NCBI RefSeq assembly: GCF_900120195.1
Contig: NZ_LT635539.1
Span: 2,337,689-2,374,010 of the forward strand
DNA: 36,322 nucleotides
Source of the DNA: Blautia sp. Marseille-P3087
GTDB taxonomy: Bacteria > Bacillota > Clostridia > Lachnospirales > Lachnospiraceae
Direction of reading: 5' to 3'
Below the pieces are notes generated by a model, which saw nothing but the letters and a program-made list of their open reading frames with translations, was not told the DNA's origin and searched no databases. Made by a program: the position numbers and the translations under genes. Below are positions 6,957 to 15,053 of this stretch, one piece after another. The number at the start of each line of letters is the position of its first letter. Position 1 is the stretch's first letter.

Positions 6957-6991
6957 AAAAAGTGGACATTCAGGACAAAAAAGTGGACATT
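6957..6991. repeat. Two direct copies of AAAAAGTGGACATT in the pepT leader
   Basis: The 14-base word occurs at 6957-6970 and 6978-6991, a period of 21 bases, or two helical turns. Such spacing suits a protein binding site on one DNA face. GTGGACA words are also reminiscent of the subterminal repeats of some insertion sequences, so a decayed element end is an alternative. Confidence 0.4.
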
Positions 6992-7026
6992 GAAATATAA
7001 ATTCAAGAAAAAGAGGAGCAAAATAT

Positions 7027-8229
7027 ATGAAGGTACAGGAAAGGCTAATCAGTTATGTGACAGTGCGGACACCGAGCAATGAAGAAAGTGAGACGGTTCC
7101 GTCTTCGATGTGTCAGTTTGATCTGGCACGAAAGCTGGAAAAAGAAATGCAAGAACTCGGCCTGACAGAAGTAGTCCTTGATGACAAGTGTTATCTGTAT
7201 GGAAAACTACCGGCGACGGAAGGAAAGGAAAATATCCCGGCGATTGGATTTATTGCACATATGGATACCGTATCGGATTTCTGCGATCACGAAATCCATC
7301 CGATAATTACAGAAAATTATGATGGTGGAGAGCTTACACTTGGGACAAGCGGTCTGATATTAAATCCGAAAGAATTTCCTCATCTTACAGAATTGAAAGG
7401 CCGTACACTGATCACCTCAGATGGAACAACAATTCTGGGAGCAGATGATAAGGCAGGAATTGCCGAGATTCTGACTATGATTGAAAGAATCCAGACAGAA
7501 AAATTGCCGCACGGAACAATTAGCGTAGCATTTACTCCGGATGAAGAAATCGGAATGGGAGCAGAGTATTTTGATTTAGAACAGTTTGGCGCAGAGTATG
7601 CATATACACTGGATGGAGATTCAGAGGGAGAAATCCAGTACGAAAATTTTAATGCATGCAAAGCCACATTTGAAATCAGAGGATTCAATGTACATCCGGG
7701 CGAAGGCAAAGATACAATGATCAATGCCAGCCTGGTTGCGATGGAAGCCAATAATTGTCTGCCGTCTATGGAGACGCCGAGAGGAACGGAAGGTTATGAA
7801 GGATTTTATCATTTGATCAGTATGCAGGGCGAAGTCGGTGAAGCGAAGCTTAATTATATAGTCAGAGATCATGATAAAGCAGGGTTTGAGGAGAGAAAAA
7901 AGACACTCCGCCTGATTGAGAAGAATTTAAATGAAAAGTGGGGCGAAGGTACGGTAACCCTCAAGATCACCGACCAGTATCGTAATATGAAAGAAATCGT
8001 GGAAAAGCATATGCATCTGATAGGTCATGCAAAGAAAGCATGCGAGACAGCTGGTGTAACACCACTTGTTCTTCCAATACGTGGAGGTACAGATGGTTGT
8101 CAGTTAAGCTTTAAAGGACTTCCGTGTCCGAATCTCGGAACAGGAGGCCATGCTTTTCACGGACCTTATGAACATATTAGTGTAGAAGGAATGGAAAAGA
8201 GTGTGGAGATCCTTCTTGCACTCGTTTAA
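7027..8229 (+). CDS. pepT: Peptidase T (tripeptide aminopeptidase, M20B)
   Basis: 400 residues, close to the family's usual 405-410. Zinc ligands and catalytic residues are visible: H78 and D80 in IAHMDTVSD, the bridging Asp in LGADDKAG, the general-base Glu in TPDEEIGMG, DGDSEGE, and the last His in GTGGHAFHGPYE. The lid domain lies in the middle (ATFEIRGFNVHPGEGKD). The enzyme removes the N-terminal residue from tripeptides in the cytoplasm, finishing peptide use. The start has AAAGAGGAG upstream. Its last 53 bases overlap the convergent TIGR03915 gene on the other strand. Confidence 0.95.
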   Translation: MKVQERLISYVTVRTPSNEESETVPSSMCQFDLARKLEKEMQELGLTEVVLDDKCYLYGKLPATEGKENIPAIGFIAHMDTVSDFCDHEIHPIITENYDGGELTLGTSGLILNPKEFPHLTELKGRTLITSDGTTILGADDKAGIAEILTMIERIQTEKLPHGTISVAFTPDEEIGMGAEYFDLEQFGAEYAYTLDGDSEGEIQYENFNACKATFEIRGFNVHPGEGKDTMINASLVAMEANNCLPSMETPRGTEGYEGFYHLISMQGEVGEAKLNYIVRDHDKAGFEERKKTLRLIEKNLNEKWGEGTVTLKITDQYRNMKEIVEKHMHLIGHAKKACETAGVTPLVLPIRGGTDGCQLSFKGLPCPNLGTGGHAFHGPYEHISVEGMEKSVEILLALV

Positions 8230-8983
8230 ATTCCACTGCATGTTTCCTTTTCCAGAGTGGAAAAAGATTTCTCTGGCAGATATAATTCCTGCGCTGTTCA
8301 ATGCTGATCGCATGAAAAAAGGTCTTCCACATATCTGTATATTCGTCTTCATAGGATTCTGTCTGGCGCAGAGTTTCGAATTCTTCGTCTGTCAGGTAAC
8401 GCAGATAGTTTTCGCCGTCTTTTACGTGTACACAGGCCGTCTTGCGGTTATCATCAATGATCATCCAGTGTTCGGAGGGCATACGGTCTGAGAAATGGTT
8501 TCCGACCAACATGATCACGTCATTTTTGGGCTCCAGATGACAGACATAAACTTTAGAATCCAGACTCTGAAAACGGGCAAATTCGCGGAAATGGTGTGCC
8601 TCATTCGATACTCTTCGGCGAATTTCCAGGAGTTTCATGACATGTGGATTGGTATATTGTCCAAGTACGGTGCTTCCGACTGCAAAACCCACACGCAAAA
8701 AGTTATAGATTGCCTGCAGAGAGTCCTCATCTGCACACAAAGTGGCATAGTAAACGTTCAGGTATGCTTCCTCGGAAATGCTTCTGCGGATGGAACGGAT
8801 TACTTTTTCTGCTCTGGAGGCGTCTCCATCTATATGAATGTATTCATCAAATAATGTCTGCTGAAATACAGGTTCTTTTTTTAGCTGAATCTGGTTATGG
8901 CCGATCCGCAGAGCCTCCGACCATGCGTCGTAAATACAGGTCATGATGTCTGTCAGGCGGTCTTTGCAAGTGTATACTTTCAT
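8177..8983 (-). CDS. TIGR03915-family putative DNA repair protein
   Basis: 268 residues, ATG at 8983, four bases after the stop of the radical SAM gene it always accompanies, so it is the second gene of an operon. Recognisable features are the start VYTCKDRLTDIMTCIYDAW, the RRVSNEAHHFREFARF segment, LVGNHFSDRMPSEHWMIIDD and the closing NLPLW-like region (NLFPLWKRKHAVEF). The family (DUF4130) is predicted to act in DNA metabolism with its TIGR03916 partner; the biochemical activity is not known to me. The natural family end is about HAVEF. The last dozen residues here are encoded antisense to the 3' end of pepT, so the stop codon seems to have been displaced. Both genes are probably under LexA control through the promoter at 10539-10567. 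Confidence 0.88.
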   Translation of the reverse strand: MKVYTCKDRLTDIMTCIYDAWSEALRIGHNQIQLKKEPVFQQTLFDEYIHIDGDASRAEKVIRSIRRSISEEAYLNVYYATLCADEDSLQAIYNFLRVGFAVGSTVLGQYTNPHVMKLLEIRRRVSNEAHHFREFARFQSLDSKVYVCHLEPKNDVIMLVGNHFSDRMPSEHWMIIDDNRKTACVHVKDGENYLRYLTDEEFETLRQTESYEDEYTDMWKTFFHAISIEQRRNYICQRNLFPLWKRKHAVEFKRVQEGSPHSFPFLLH

Positions 8984-8987
8984 ATGT

Positions 8988-10532
8988 TTATCCTATTCCG
9001 AAATCGGCAAGGGTCATCTGAGAGTATGTCTCATTGGCATGCTGCATTTTCCAGAGATCCTTCGTATCTACATGAATTAATTGTCTGGTAATATAAGCCT
9101 CTTCGATGGGGGTATGATACATCTGCTTTCCTCCACAGGTAATAAAATAGTGTGCGCGTTTCAGTACGACACCCATTTTTTTCAGACTTTCGAAGGTTAA
9201 GCGTCCGTATTTCCGGGCATAGGTGATGCGGCTGGCTGATTTGGGACCGATACCGGGAACACGAAGTAAGGTGGCATAAGAGGCCGTTTCTACTTCTACT
9301 GGAAAATGTTCCAGATGGCGCAACGCCCAGTCACACTTTGGATCCAGCAGTTCATTAAAGTTTGGCTGAGACTCAGATAACAGTTCCGTTGCCTGAAAAC
9401 CATAGAAACGAAGAAGCCAGTCTGCCTGATACAGGCGATGCTCACGCAGAAGCGGTGGAGGTGTTCCGAGCTGAGGCAGGTTGGTATCGTCATTTAGTGG
9501 AATATAAGCGGAGTAAAAAACTCGTTTCAGATCGAATCCCTGATATAATGCCTGTGTCGTTTGCAGCAGGGTATAGTCACTCTCTCCGGTAGCGCCGATG
9601 ATCATCTGGGTGCTTTGCCCTGCCGGCGCGAAGCTGCGCCTCAGATCTGACATGTCGAGAGGAGCCAGCTGGCAGGCATTTTCCCAGGTCAGAGCATGTT
9701 TGCAGAATTTGTTTTCACCTGGAAAGGAAGCGGTTTTTTGAAGATGCTTTTCTGAGTGAAAACTGCCATAGAGTCGTGCATCTGTATTTTGCGCATTAAG
9801 TTTTTCTTTGAATTTATTCTTGGAATTATCCGAAAAGATACTATGGTTTAAAAACTGATTTCCACGGCTTCGTTCCATGTATGCGGACTTTCCGATCGCC
9901 ATCCGGTGAGAGGCAATCGTACTCTGTACTTTCCCCATAGGATTTAAGATGTTCTGCATGGTTTTATTGGGTGCCAGTGAACGCAGAGCATCCTCAGTAG
10001 GAAGTTCCAGATTTACACTGATACGGTCGGCCAGATAACCGGCTGCGGCAAGCAGCTCATCTGATGCGCCGGGAATTGTTTTTACGTGGATATAGCCATT
10101 AAAATGGTACTTCGTGCGGAGAAGCAGCAGCGTCTCGCACATTTTTTCCATAGTATAGGTAGGATTGCGCAGGACACCGGAACTCAGGAACAGCCCTTCG
10201 ATATAATTTCTTTTGTAAAATTCAACGGTCAGTTCACAAATCTCCTGAGGTGTAAAAGTGGCGCGCTTTACATCATTGCCGGATCTGTTGATACAATATT
10301 TGCAATCATAGGCACAATGATTTGTCATCAGGATCTTGAGAAGGGAGATACATCTTCCGTCTGCAGCAAAACTATGACAGATGCCGCATGCTTCTGCATT
10401 GCCGAGCTCTCCTTTCTTTCCCCGGCGGCTGGAACCGCTTGAAGTACATGCAACATCATATTTTGCTGCGTCTGCAAGAATCTGTAGTTTCTCCTGTGTG
10501 GTGTAGTTTTCATTTACAATTGAGGTGGTCAT
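8988..10532 (-). CDS. TIGR03916-family radical SAM DNA repair/modification protein
   Basis: 514 residues from the ATG at 10532; a longer frame to 10664 is rejected because it would read through the promoter. The radical SAM cluster motif is C73-x3-C77-x2-C80 (NHCAYDCKYC). Further cysteines (ACGICHSFAADGRC) sit just before it. The C-terminus carries a helix-hairpin-helix DNA-binding motif (LLRVPGIGPKSASRITYARK). The combination of a radical SAM core and HhH suggests direct repair or modification of DNA bases, by family prediction; the substrate is unknown. It is followed at four bases by TIGR03915. No Shine-Dalgarno sequence precedes the ATG, and the -10 box lies only six bases before it, so the mRNA is probably leaderless. 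LexA-like boxes overlap the promoter. Confidence 0.92.
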   Translation of the reverse strand: MTTSIVNENYTTQEKLQILADAAKYDVACTSSGSSRRGKKGELGNAEACGICHSFAADGRCISLLKILMTNHCAYDCKYCINRSGNDVKRATFTPQEICELTVEFYKRNYIEGLFLSSGVLRNPTYTMEKMCETLLLLRTKYHFNGYIHVKTIPGASDELLAAAGYLADRISVNLELPTEDALRSLAPNKTMQNILNPMGKVQSTIASHRMAIGKSAYMERSRGNQFLNHSIFSDNSKNKFKEKLNAQNTDARLYGSFHSEKHLQKTASFPGENKFCKHALTWENACQLAPLDMSDLRRSFAPAGQSTQMIIGATGESDYTLLQTTQALYQGFDLKRVFYSAYIPLNDDTNLPQLGTPPPLLREHRLYQADWLLRFYGFQATELLSESQPNFNELLDPKCDWALRHLEHFPVEVETASYATLLRVPGIGPKSASRITYARKYGRLTFESLKKMGVVLKRAHYFITCGGKQMYHTPIEEAYITRQLIHVDTKDLWKMQHANETYSQMTLADFGIG

Positions 10533-10538
10533 ATTTGT

Positions 10539-10567
10539 ATTATACAAACATCTGTTCGAAAATGCAA
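10539..10567 (-). promoter_or_regulatory. SOS-type promoter of the TIGR03916-TIGR03915 operon
   Basis: Leftward -35 TTGCAT (10567-10562), a 17-base spacer and a perfect -10 TATAAT (10544-10539). The start of transcription would be about 10532, the A of the start codon. The spacer is almost filled by the LexA-like box CGAACAGATGTTTG. Confidence 0.8.
10545..10558. promoter_or_regulatory. LexA-like operator (box 1) between -35 and -10
   Basis: CGAACAGATGTTTG (leftward strand) matches 13 of 14 positions of the Bacillus LexA/DinR consensus CGAACRNRYGTTYC and fully fits the looser clostridial GAAC-N4-GTTT form. Its place within the promoter spacer is ideal for repression. Confidence 0.7.
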
Positions 10568-10575
10568 GAGAAAAT

Positions 10576-10589
10576 AGAACAAATGTTTG
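10576..10589. promoter_or_regulatory. LexA-like operator (box 2) upstream of -35
   Basis: AGAACAAATGTTTG matches 12 of 14 positions of the same consensus with an intact GAAC-N4-GTTT core. Its centre is 31 bases from that of box 1, about three helical turns, so two LexA dimers could bind the same face. Confidence 0.55.
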
Positions 10590-10635
10590 CAAAAAACCAT
10601 ATAATCTTATTACAAAATGGCATGTATAGTCAGCT

Positions 10636-11418
10636 TTACGGATTAATAATAAAGCGTTCCACACGATCCATTGTAGTTTTCAGGATGGAAAGATCGGTCT
10701 GCACATCGCTGGTTTCCAGAGAATGGTTGGCATTTTTGGTAAGGAAAAGAGGAACTTCTTTTTGTGCTGCGAGTGCCTGGACAGAATCTGTTTCGGCCCA
10801 CGGATCAGCAGTGCCGTGAAATGCAATACTTCCCTGGAGTGGAAATGAAAAAGTTTCTGCCAGTGGAGTAAACAGGATACTTTTTGCCTTTAAATTATGT
10901 CTGAAAGCATAGGCAGAAGATATGGCTGTGCCAATGCTTTTGGAAATAAAAAGAATGCTGCCATAGGAACTCCAGTCAATGCCGTGCAGAAGCTGTTCTG
11001 TCTGTTCCGAGGCAAGTTCAAATGCCTGTTTCATTTTGGCAGAATCGCCTCTGATGTTTTCAGGGAGCGTGCCATAAGACACGGTCTGAATCTGATAGCC
11101 GTGTTTTTTTGCAAGACGGGTTGTGTAATAAAGAAGTGGTTTGTCAGCAGTATATCCGATGCCGGGAAAAATAACAGCCAGTTTTGGCGCATTTTTGTCT
11201 GCTCCGGCAGTGTATGCGGAAGCTTTGTCATAGAGCATCTGCTCATGAAGTTTTTCCTGAAGATCCTTTAAAGTGGTGGAAGTCATACAGAGATCTGACG
11301 GAAGGTAATCATAATCTGTGATGACACCGTTTTCTTCCGCAGAATAAACAATGTGTGAAGCACCCATGAGCTCCATATCTTCTTCAATATCTGAAAGTAA
11401 TTCTTCGTATGTTTTCAT
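10636..11418 (-). CDS. Alpha/beta-hydrolase family protein
   Basis: 260 residues, ATG at 11418 with an AAAAAGGA ribosome binding site. Residues 78-260 form an alpha/beta-hydrolase: LAVIFPGIGYTADKP with the oxyanion-hole strand, a nucleophile-elbow variant ISKSIGT (Ser161, with Ser in place of the first Gly), Asp205 in FHGTADPW and His232 in NANHSLE. All three catalytic residues are therefore present. The first 70 residues are charged and helical and unusual for such a short hydrolase. There is no signal peptide, so it is cytoplasmic. Substrate unknown. It lies upstream of the SOS-type operon on the same strand, separated by about 100 bases. Confidence 0.8.
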   Translation of the reverse strand: MKTYEELLSDIEEDMELMGASHIVYSAEENGVITDYDYLPSDLCMTSTTLKDLQEKLHEQMLYDKASAYTAGADKNAPKLAVIFPGIGYTADKPLLYYTTRLAKKHGYQIQTVSYGTLPENIRGDSAKMKQAFELASEQTEQLLHGIDWSSYGSILFISKSIGTAISSAYAFRHNLKAKSILFTPLAETFSFPLQGSIAFHGTADPWAETDSVQALAAQKEVPLFLTKNANHSLETSDVQTDLSILKTTMDRVERFIINP

Positions 11419-11644
11419 TTTGATCAGATCCTTTTTATAATGTAGGGGTAAAAAACAAGATAATTATGGCATGTTTTAGCGGAGCTGGCAAGAAAATCCG
11501 TTGTTGCTCATAATAGCAATTGTGGGATTCGTCATTACAAAAGTATAAGTCAGGACAAGAGAGTGTGCATAACGATATTGCCCGTTTACTCTTGTGATGG
11601 TATCATAAAATATAAATAATAAATATTTTCAGAGGAGAACTCAG

Positions 11645-12064
11645 ATGGCAATATCACAGGATGAGACATTAAAAGGAAATGAAAAAATAGAAGAAGCAAT
11701 TCTGGGATTACAAAAAGAAACTTCGCAGGAAATGCTGGCGCATGTACTTACGGTTATCCGCCGGAGAATGAACGAAAACGGACAGGTGATCGTTGCTGTG
11801 GAGATGAATCCCGGAAATACTCAGATGGCAGTAAAAAGTGTCCAGACTGAAGATGGAAAGTGTTGGTGGTATGCGTTTACCAGTTTTGATGAGGAGATGA
11901 AAGGCCCGGAATCGGTAAAATCCACTTTTTTGACGGATATAGGGAAATTGTTTGATGCAGCAATGACTGTTCCGGAAATCGAGGGTGTGATTCTGAATCC
12001 GTGGAATCGTACGATCATGCTTGATAAGCAACTGATCCGAATCATTAAACCAGAAAACAAGTAA
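11645..12064 (+). CDS. SseB N-terminal domain protein
   Basis: 139 residues, ATG at 11645 with AGAGGAG upstream. The closing EGVILNPWNRTIMLDKQLIRII is the signature of the SseB N-terminal domain found in many Firmicute proteins of unknown function, and KCWWYAFTSFDEEMKG is the preceding strand of the same fold. It is soluble and has no catalytic motif. It is divergent from the hydrolase gene; the 226 bases between them hold no repeat or promoter that I can place firmly. The role may be protein interaction, but this is not known. Confidence 0.78.
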   Translation: MAISQDETLKGNEKIEEAILGLQKETSQEMLAHVLTVIRRRMNENGQVIVAVEMNPGNTQMAVKSVQTEDGKCWWYAFTSFDEEMKGPESVKSTFLTDIGKLFDAAMTVPEIEGVILNPWNRTIMLDKQLIRIIKPENK

Positions 12065-12173
12065 GAATTAAGAAAATCGATATTAAGTCCCTGTTCAATC
12101 TGGAAGTGCATATTCCGGCACCGGGTGAAGAAATATGGGAGATTTTATAGATGCAATATAGGATAACCAGGAG

Positions 12174-12179
12174 TATAAT
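12174..12179 (+). promoter_or_regulatory. Possible -10 box ahead of the transglutaminase-like gene
   Basis: TATAAT at 12174-12179; the matching -35 position holds ATGCAA, which is weak. An AAAGGAGAAG ribosome binding site and the ATG at 12220 follow at normal distances. Bases 12065-12170 show no gene I can support. Confidence 0.35.
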
Positions 12180-12219
12180 AAAGGCATAATCAGATTTAAC
12201 GCAAAGGAGAAGAGCGTGT

Positions 12220-13426
12220 ATGAAAAAGAAACCTATTACCGTATCATCCATCCTGAGCATATTTCTATTTTTGGCAATAGCATTTCTGATCATAGGATGT
12301 TGGAGTATCACCGGTAAAGGCCGACTTCGAACAAAAGATACAATTGAACCGCTGCCATGCCAACGGCAGTGAAATCAACATTGAATCCTATGTTCAGGGA
12401 AGCCAGTATGATTATGTACAGATTTATCGTGCGGACGGAGCCCCGTCGCAGGGAAGTACCTTTGTACTTTTAGATCAGATGCTTATCTCAACCAATTACT
12501 GGTATTCGGATTCTTATGGAGGAAAGTACTGGTATACATCAGGGGATAATGACAAAATAACCTGCTTTTCTCATTCTTGCAGTGTAGATGAAGATGTTGT
12601 TTCTGCAACAGTCAAATTATCCGCTCCGGTAGTGACAAGATGCCATTCTTATAACAACAAAAATGTTAAACTTTGTTGGTGCTGCACTCCAAAAGCCAAA
12701 GGTTACCAGATATACAAATACACTGGAAAAAAATGGAAACGAATAAAGACAATTAACAAAAAATCTACTCTCACTTATACAGATAAAAAAGTAAAAGAAG
12801 GAAAAACCTACAAGTATAAAATCCGTTCATACAGCGTTGTATCCGGGAAAAAGATTTACAGCAGCTTTAGCTCTGTTCGTAAGGTATCACTGAAACGTCT
12901 TACTGTGCGTGGAGATTACAAGGCCAACAGTGTCTATGGCCCTTCGCTGAATTCCAGCCAGCTTATGCAGGTTCGAAGAGTTGTTCAGAGCTTCAAGACC
13001 AATTATATCCGAAAGGGAATGAGCGAGTATGATAAGGCTCTTGCAGTTTTCCTTTATCTGAGAAGCAACTGCAGTTATGCGAGATGTGGCTTGCAGTACA
13101 ATAATGCCAATAATGCATGGGGAGCCCTCGTTTACAACGAAGCTCAGTGTTCAGGTTTTGCCAGAGCCATGAAAGCGCTCTGTGATGGAGTCGGAGTCAA
13201 GTGCAAATATGTACATGCAAATTCCAAAGCTGTTAATCCGAGTCATCAGTGGAATGAGATCCGCATTAATGGCAAGTGGTATATTGTGGATGCCCAGAGT
13301 GGATTTTTCCTTGCCGGATCGAACACCTGGAAAAATATGATGGGTATGCGTTGGAATACGAAAGGTCCTCCTAAATGCAGCGCCAGTGATCACAAAAAAT
13401 TTGGATTTTATGGCAGTATTGTATAA
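12220..13426 (+). pseudogene. Exported transglutaminase-like protein, frameshifted in the signal-peptide region
   Basis: A well-started frame (ATG 12220 after AAAGGAGAAG) encodes a basic start and a hydrophobic signal helix, then ends at a TGA at 12370. The +1 frame opens at 12296 and runs to 13426 as a long protein with no good start of its own. Joining the frames near 12290-12330 gives a signal peptide with a plausible VKA cleavage site. The body has a beta-rich domain, a fibronectin type III-like domain (about 12620-12890), and a transglutaminase/protease-like domain with a Cys (EAQCSGFARA, codon 13148), a His (SHQWNEI, codon 13244) and an Asp (YIVDAQSG, codon 13289). The catalytic triad is intact. 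Such proteins act at the cell wall. The break is either a true mutation or a sequencing indel; the intact remainder favours a recent event. Confidence 0.65.
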
Positions 13427-13449
13427 TAATGTTTGAAATAACATAAGAG

Positions 13450-13489
13450 AAGCCTCCGCTTAAATCTTACGATTTTGAAGCGGAGGCTT
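13450..13489. terminator. Bidirectional terminator between convergent genes
   Basis: A perfect 12-base stem (13450-13461 with 13478-13489) with a 16-base loop; T-rich on the right (TTATTTTAT) and A-rich on the left. It serves the transglutaminase-like gene rightward and the NifX-SlyD gene leftward. Confidence 0.8.
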
Positions 13490-13501
13490 TATTTTATATA
13501 T

Positions 13502-14353
13502 TTATTTTACTTCCACAAGTTCAATTGTGAAGTTCAGTTCTTTGCCTGCCATTTCGTGGTTTGCATCAAAAGTGATCGTTGTTTCTTCTTTTGCGGCTAC
13601 TTTAACCGGGAATGGCTGTCCGTACTGGTTGGACAGATATACCTGCTGTCCGACCTCCAGATTCTCTGAACCAGGAAGCTGTGCAATCTCAAGTGTAAAG
13701 ATAGCATCCGGATTTGTCTGTCCGTAAGCTTCTTCCGGCATCAGATGAACTTCTTTGATCTCGCCGATTTCCATGTTTGCAACGGCAGCATCAAAGCCTT
13801 TGATCATCTGTCCTGCACCGCAGATAAATTCCAGCGGTTCTCCGCGGTCATAGGAAGAATCAAACTGGGTTCCGTCGTTGAAGGTTCCTTTGTAATGTGT
13901 ACGGCAGGTTTTTCCTACGTTTGGTCCTGTGATATCACTCTTGTGGCCACCGCATCCGCCGCAGCTTCCTCCGCAGGAATGTCCCTCTTCATGGCTTCCG
14001 CAGGAATGACCTTCTTCGTGGTGATGGTGGTCACAGTTTGCTCCTGTAGAAACCAGTTCACCTTTCAGATATGCTTCAACAACATCATCAGTGTTTCCCT
14101 GTGCACCGGCAACCATCTCAATTCCTGCCTCTGTGAGAGCTGTCTGAGCGCCTTCGCCGATACCACCACAGATCAGAACATTGATACCCTGTTCAGCCAG
14201 AAGTCCTGCCAATGCGCCGTGTCCTGTTCCGTTGGAACCGATCACTTCGCTTGAAACAACCTTGTCGTCTTCTACTTCATAAACTTTGAAGTTTTCTGTT
14301 TTTCCAAAATGCTGAAAAACATTTCCGTTATCATAAGTAACTGCAATTTTCAT
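13502..14353 (-). CDS. NifX/NifB-like domain fused by a His/Cys linker to a SlyD-type FKBP isomerase
   Basis: 283 residues from the ATG at 14353, chosen for its GGAGG site; an upstream in-frame start at 14374 lacks one. Residues 1-105 are a dinitrogenase iron-molybdenum cofactor-binding fold (MKIAVTYDNG, VFQHFGKTENFKVYEV, LICGGIGEGAQTAL). Residues 107-138 are packed with His and Cys (DHHHHEEGHSCGS, then two more HSCG and CGGCGG groups), a metal-binding linker. Residues 143-283 are an FKBP peptidyl-prolyl isomerase with a SlyD insert-in-flap domain (THYKGTFNDGTQFDSSYDRG, GAGQMIKGFD, PEEAYGQ, then the IF domain). SlyD normally carries its metal-binding tail at the C-terminus; here it is central. 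Likely a cytoplasmic metallochaperone and foldase for a metalloenzyme (inference). It has its own promoter at 14392-14420. Confidence 0.88.
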   Translation of the reverse strand: MKIAVTYDNGNVFQHFGKTENFKVYEVEDDKVVSSEVIGSNGTGHGALAGLLAEQGINVLICGGIGEGAQTALTEAGIEMVAGAQGNTDDVVEAYLKGELVSTGANCDHHHHEEGHSCGSHEEGHSCGGSCGGCGGHKSDITGPNVGKTCRTHYKGTFNDGTQFDSSYDRGEPLEFICGAGQMIKGFDAAVANMEIGEIKEVHLMPEEAYGQTNPDAIFTLEIAQLPGSENLEVGQQVYLSNQYGQPFPVKVAAKEETTITFDANHEMAGKELNFTIELVEVK

Positions 14354-14391
14354 TGTAAAAATCCTCCAATTCATACTATATTGCTCAGATT

Positions 14392-14420
14392 AGTATATCT
14401 TGTCAGGCAAATAAAAGCAA
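14392..14420 (-). promoter_or_regulatory. Promoter of the NifX-SlyD fusion gene
   Basis: Leftward -35 TTGCTT (14420-14415), 17-base spacer, -10 TATACT (14397-14392). The leader of about 30 bases carries the GGAGG site. Confidence 0.65.
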
Positions 14421-14423
14421 CCT

Positions 14424-14927
14424 CTATGCAGTTACCATTTTTTGGAGTCTGTTCAAATCGGCAGCATCCGGATGGGATAATGCTTTGTCAAAGTTCTCAA
14501 TCAGCATGTCCAGATGCGGCATAGGATCTGGCTGCTCTTTCATTTTTACATAACGTGCTCTTACAGAGCCCGGCATCCTGCCCTGACACATATACTCCCC
14601 AACCACGGTATTGCTCTCATTAATAAGCTTTTTGACATTGTCAAGGATATTTGTGAAGTACTCTTCACTGCCACCGAATCCGGCTGTCCCAAACAGAAAG
14701 ATTTTTCTGTTTTTCAGCTTCGCCAGCAGTTCTGCTGTAGCTTTGTCCGCACTTCCCTTATCTGTCCAGAATCCAATATACAATGTTTCTGAAGCAGGAA
14801 CGTCTCCTTCAACTGCACCAAAAAGATCGCAGTTTTCCTGCGGCAGTGCCTCATGGATCGCATCAGCCAGTTTTCTGGTGTTTCCTGTTTTACTGTTAAA
14901 TATAATTGAATATCTGTCTTTGTTCAT
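14424..14927 (-). CDS. Flavodoxin-family protein
   Basis: 167 residues, ATG at 14927 with an AAAGGTG site. The FMN phosphate loop is NSKTGNTRKLA (about 11-21); the later loops are IGFWTDKGSADKAT and FGTAGFGGSEEYF, both typical of the flavodoxin-like electron carriers common in Clostridia. The C-terminus has the conserved MCQGRMPGSVRARY and the ENFDKALSHPD ending. It shuttles electrons in the cytoplasm; the partner is unknown. This subfamily looks related to the BilS flavodoxin of bilirubin reductase loci, but no reductase (BilR) gene is nearby, so I do not use that name. It precedes the NifX-SlyD gene on the same strand with 70 bases between. Confidence 0.85.
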   Translation of the reverse strand: MNKDRYSIIFNSKTGNTRKLADAIHEALPQENCDLFGAVEGDVPASETLYIGFWTDKGSADKATAELLAKLKNRKIFLFGTAGFGGSEEYFTNILDNVKKLINESNTVVGEYMCQGRMPGSVRARYVKMKEQPDPMPHLDMLIENFDKALSHPDAADLNRLQKMVTA

Positions 14928-14963
14928 CTCTCAGCGCACCTTTCATTATTTTTTGTTATACCT

Positions 14964-14993
14964 ATTGTAGTCTTCTTACTTATATTAATGCAA
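14964..14993 (-). promoter_or_regulatory. Promoter of the flavodoxin gene
   Basis: Leftward -35 TTGCAT (14993-14988), 18-base spacer, -10 TACAAT (14969-14964), 37 bases before the ATG. Confidence 0.6.
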
Positions 14994-15053
14994 TAAGATT
15001 TTTTTGATAAATGGTATGACCGTTATATGAAGTTGAGGACAAGAAGATTATTG

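Noticed and set aside
10533..10664. N-terminal extension of the radical SAM protein (44 residues)
   Set aside because: It would be translated from the promoter and LexA boxes themselves and shows no conserved residues; the family begins near KLQILADAAKYD.
12296..12372. Programmed -1 frameshift joining the two transglutaminase frames
   Set aside because: The AACAAAAG stretch could support only -1 slippage, whereas the body lies in the +1 frame relative to the signal peptide.
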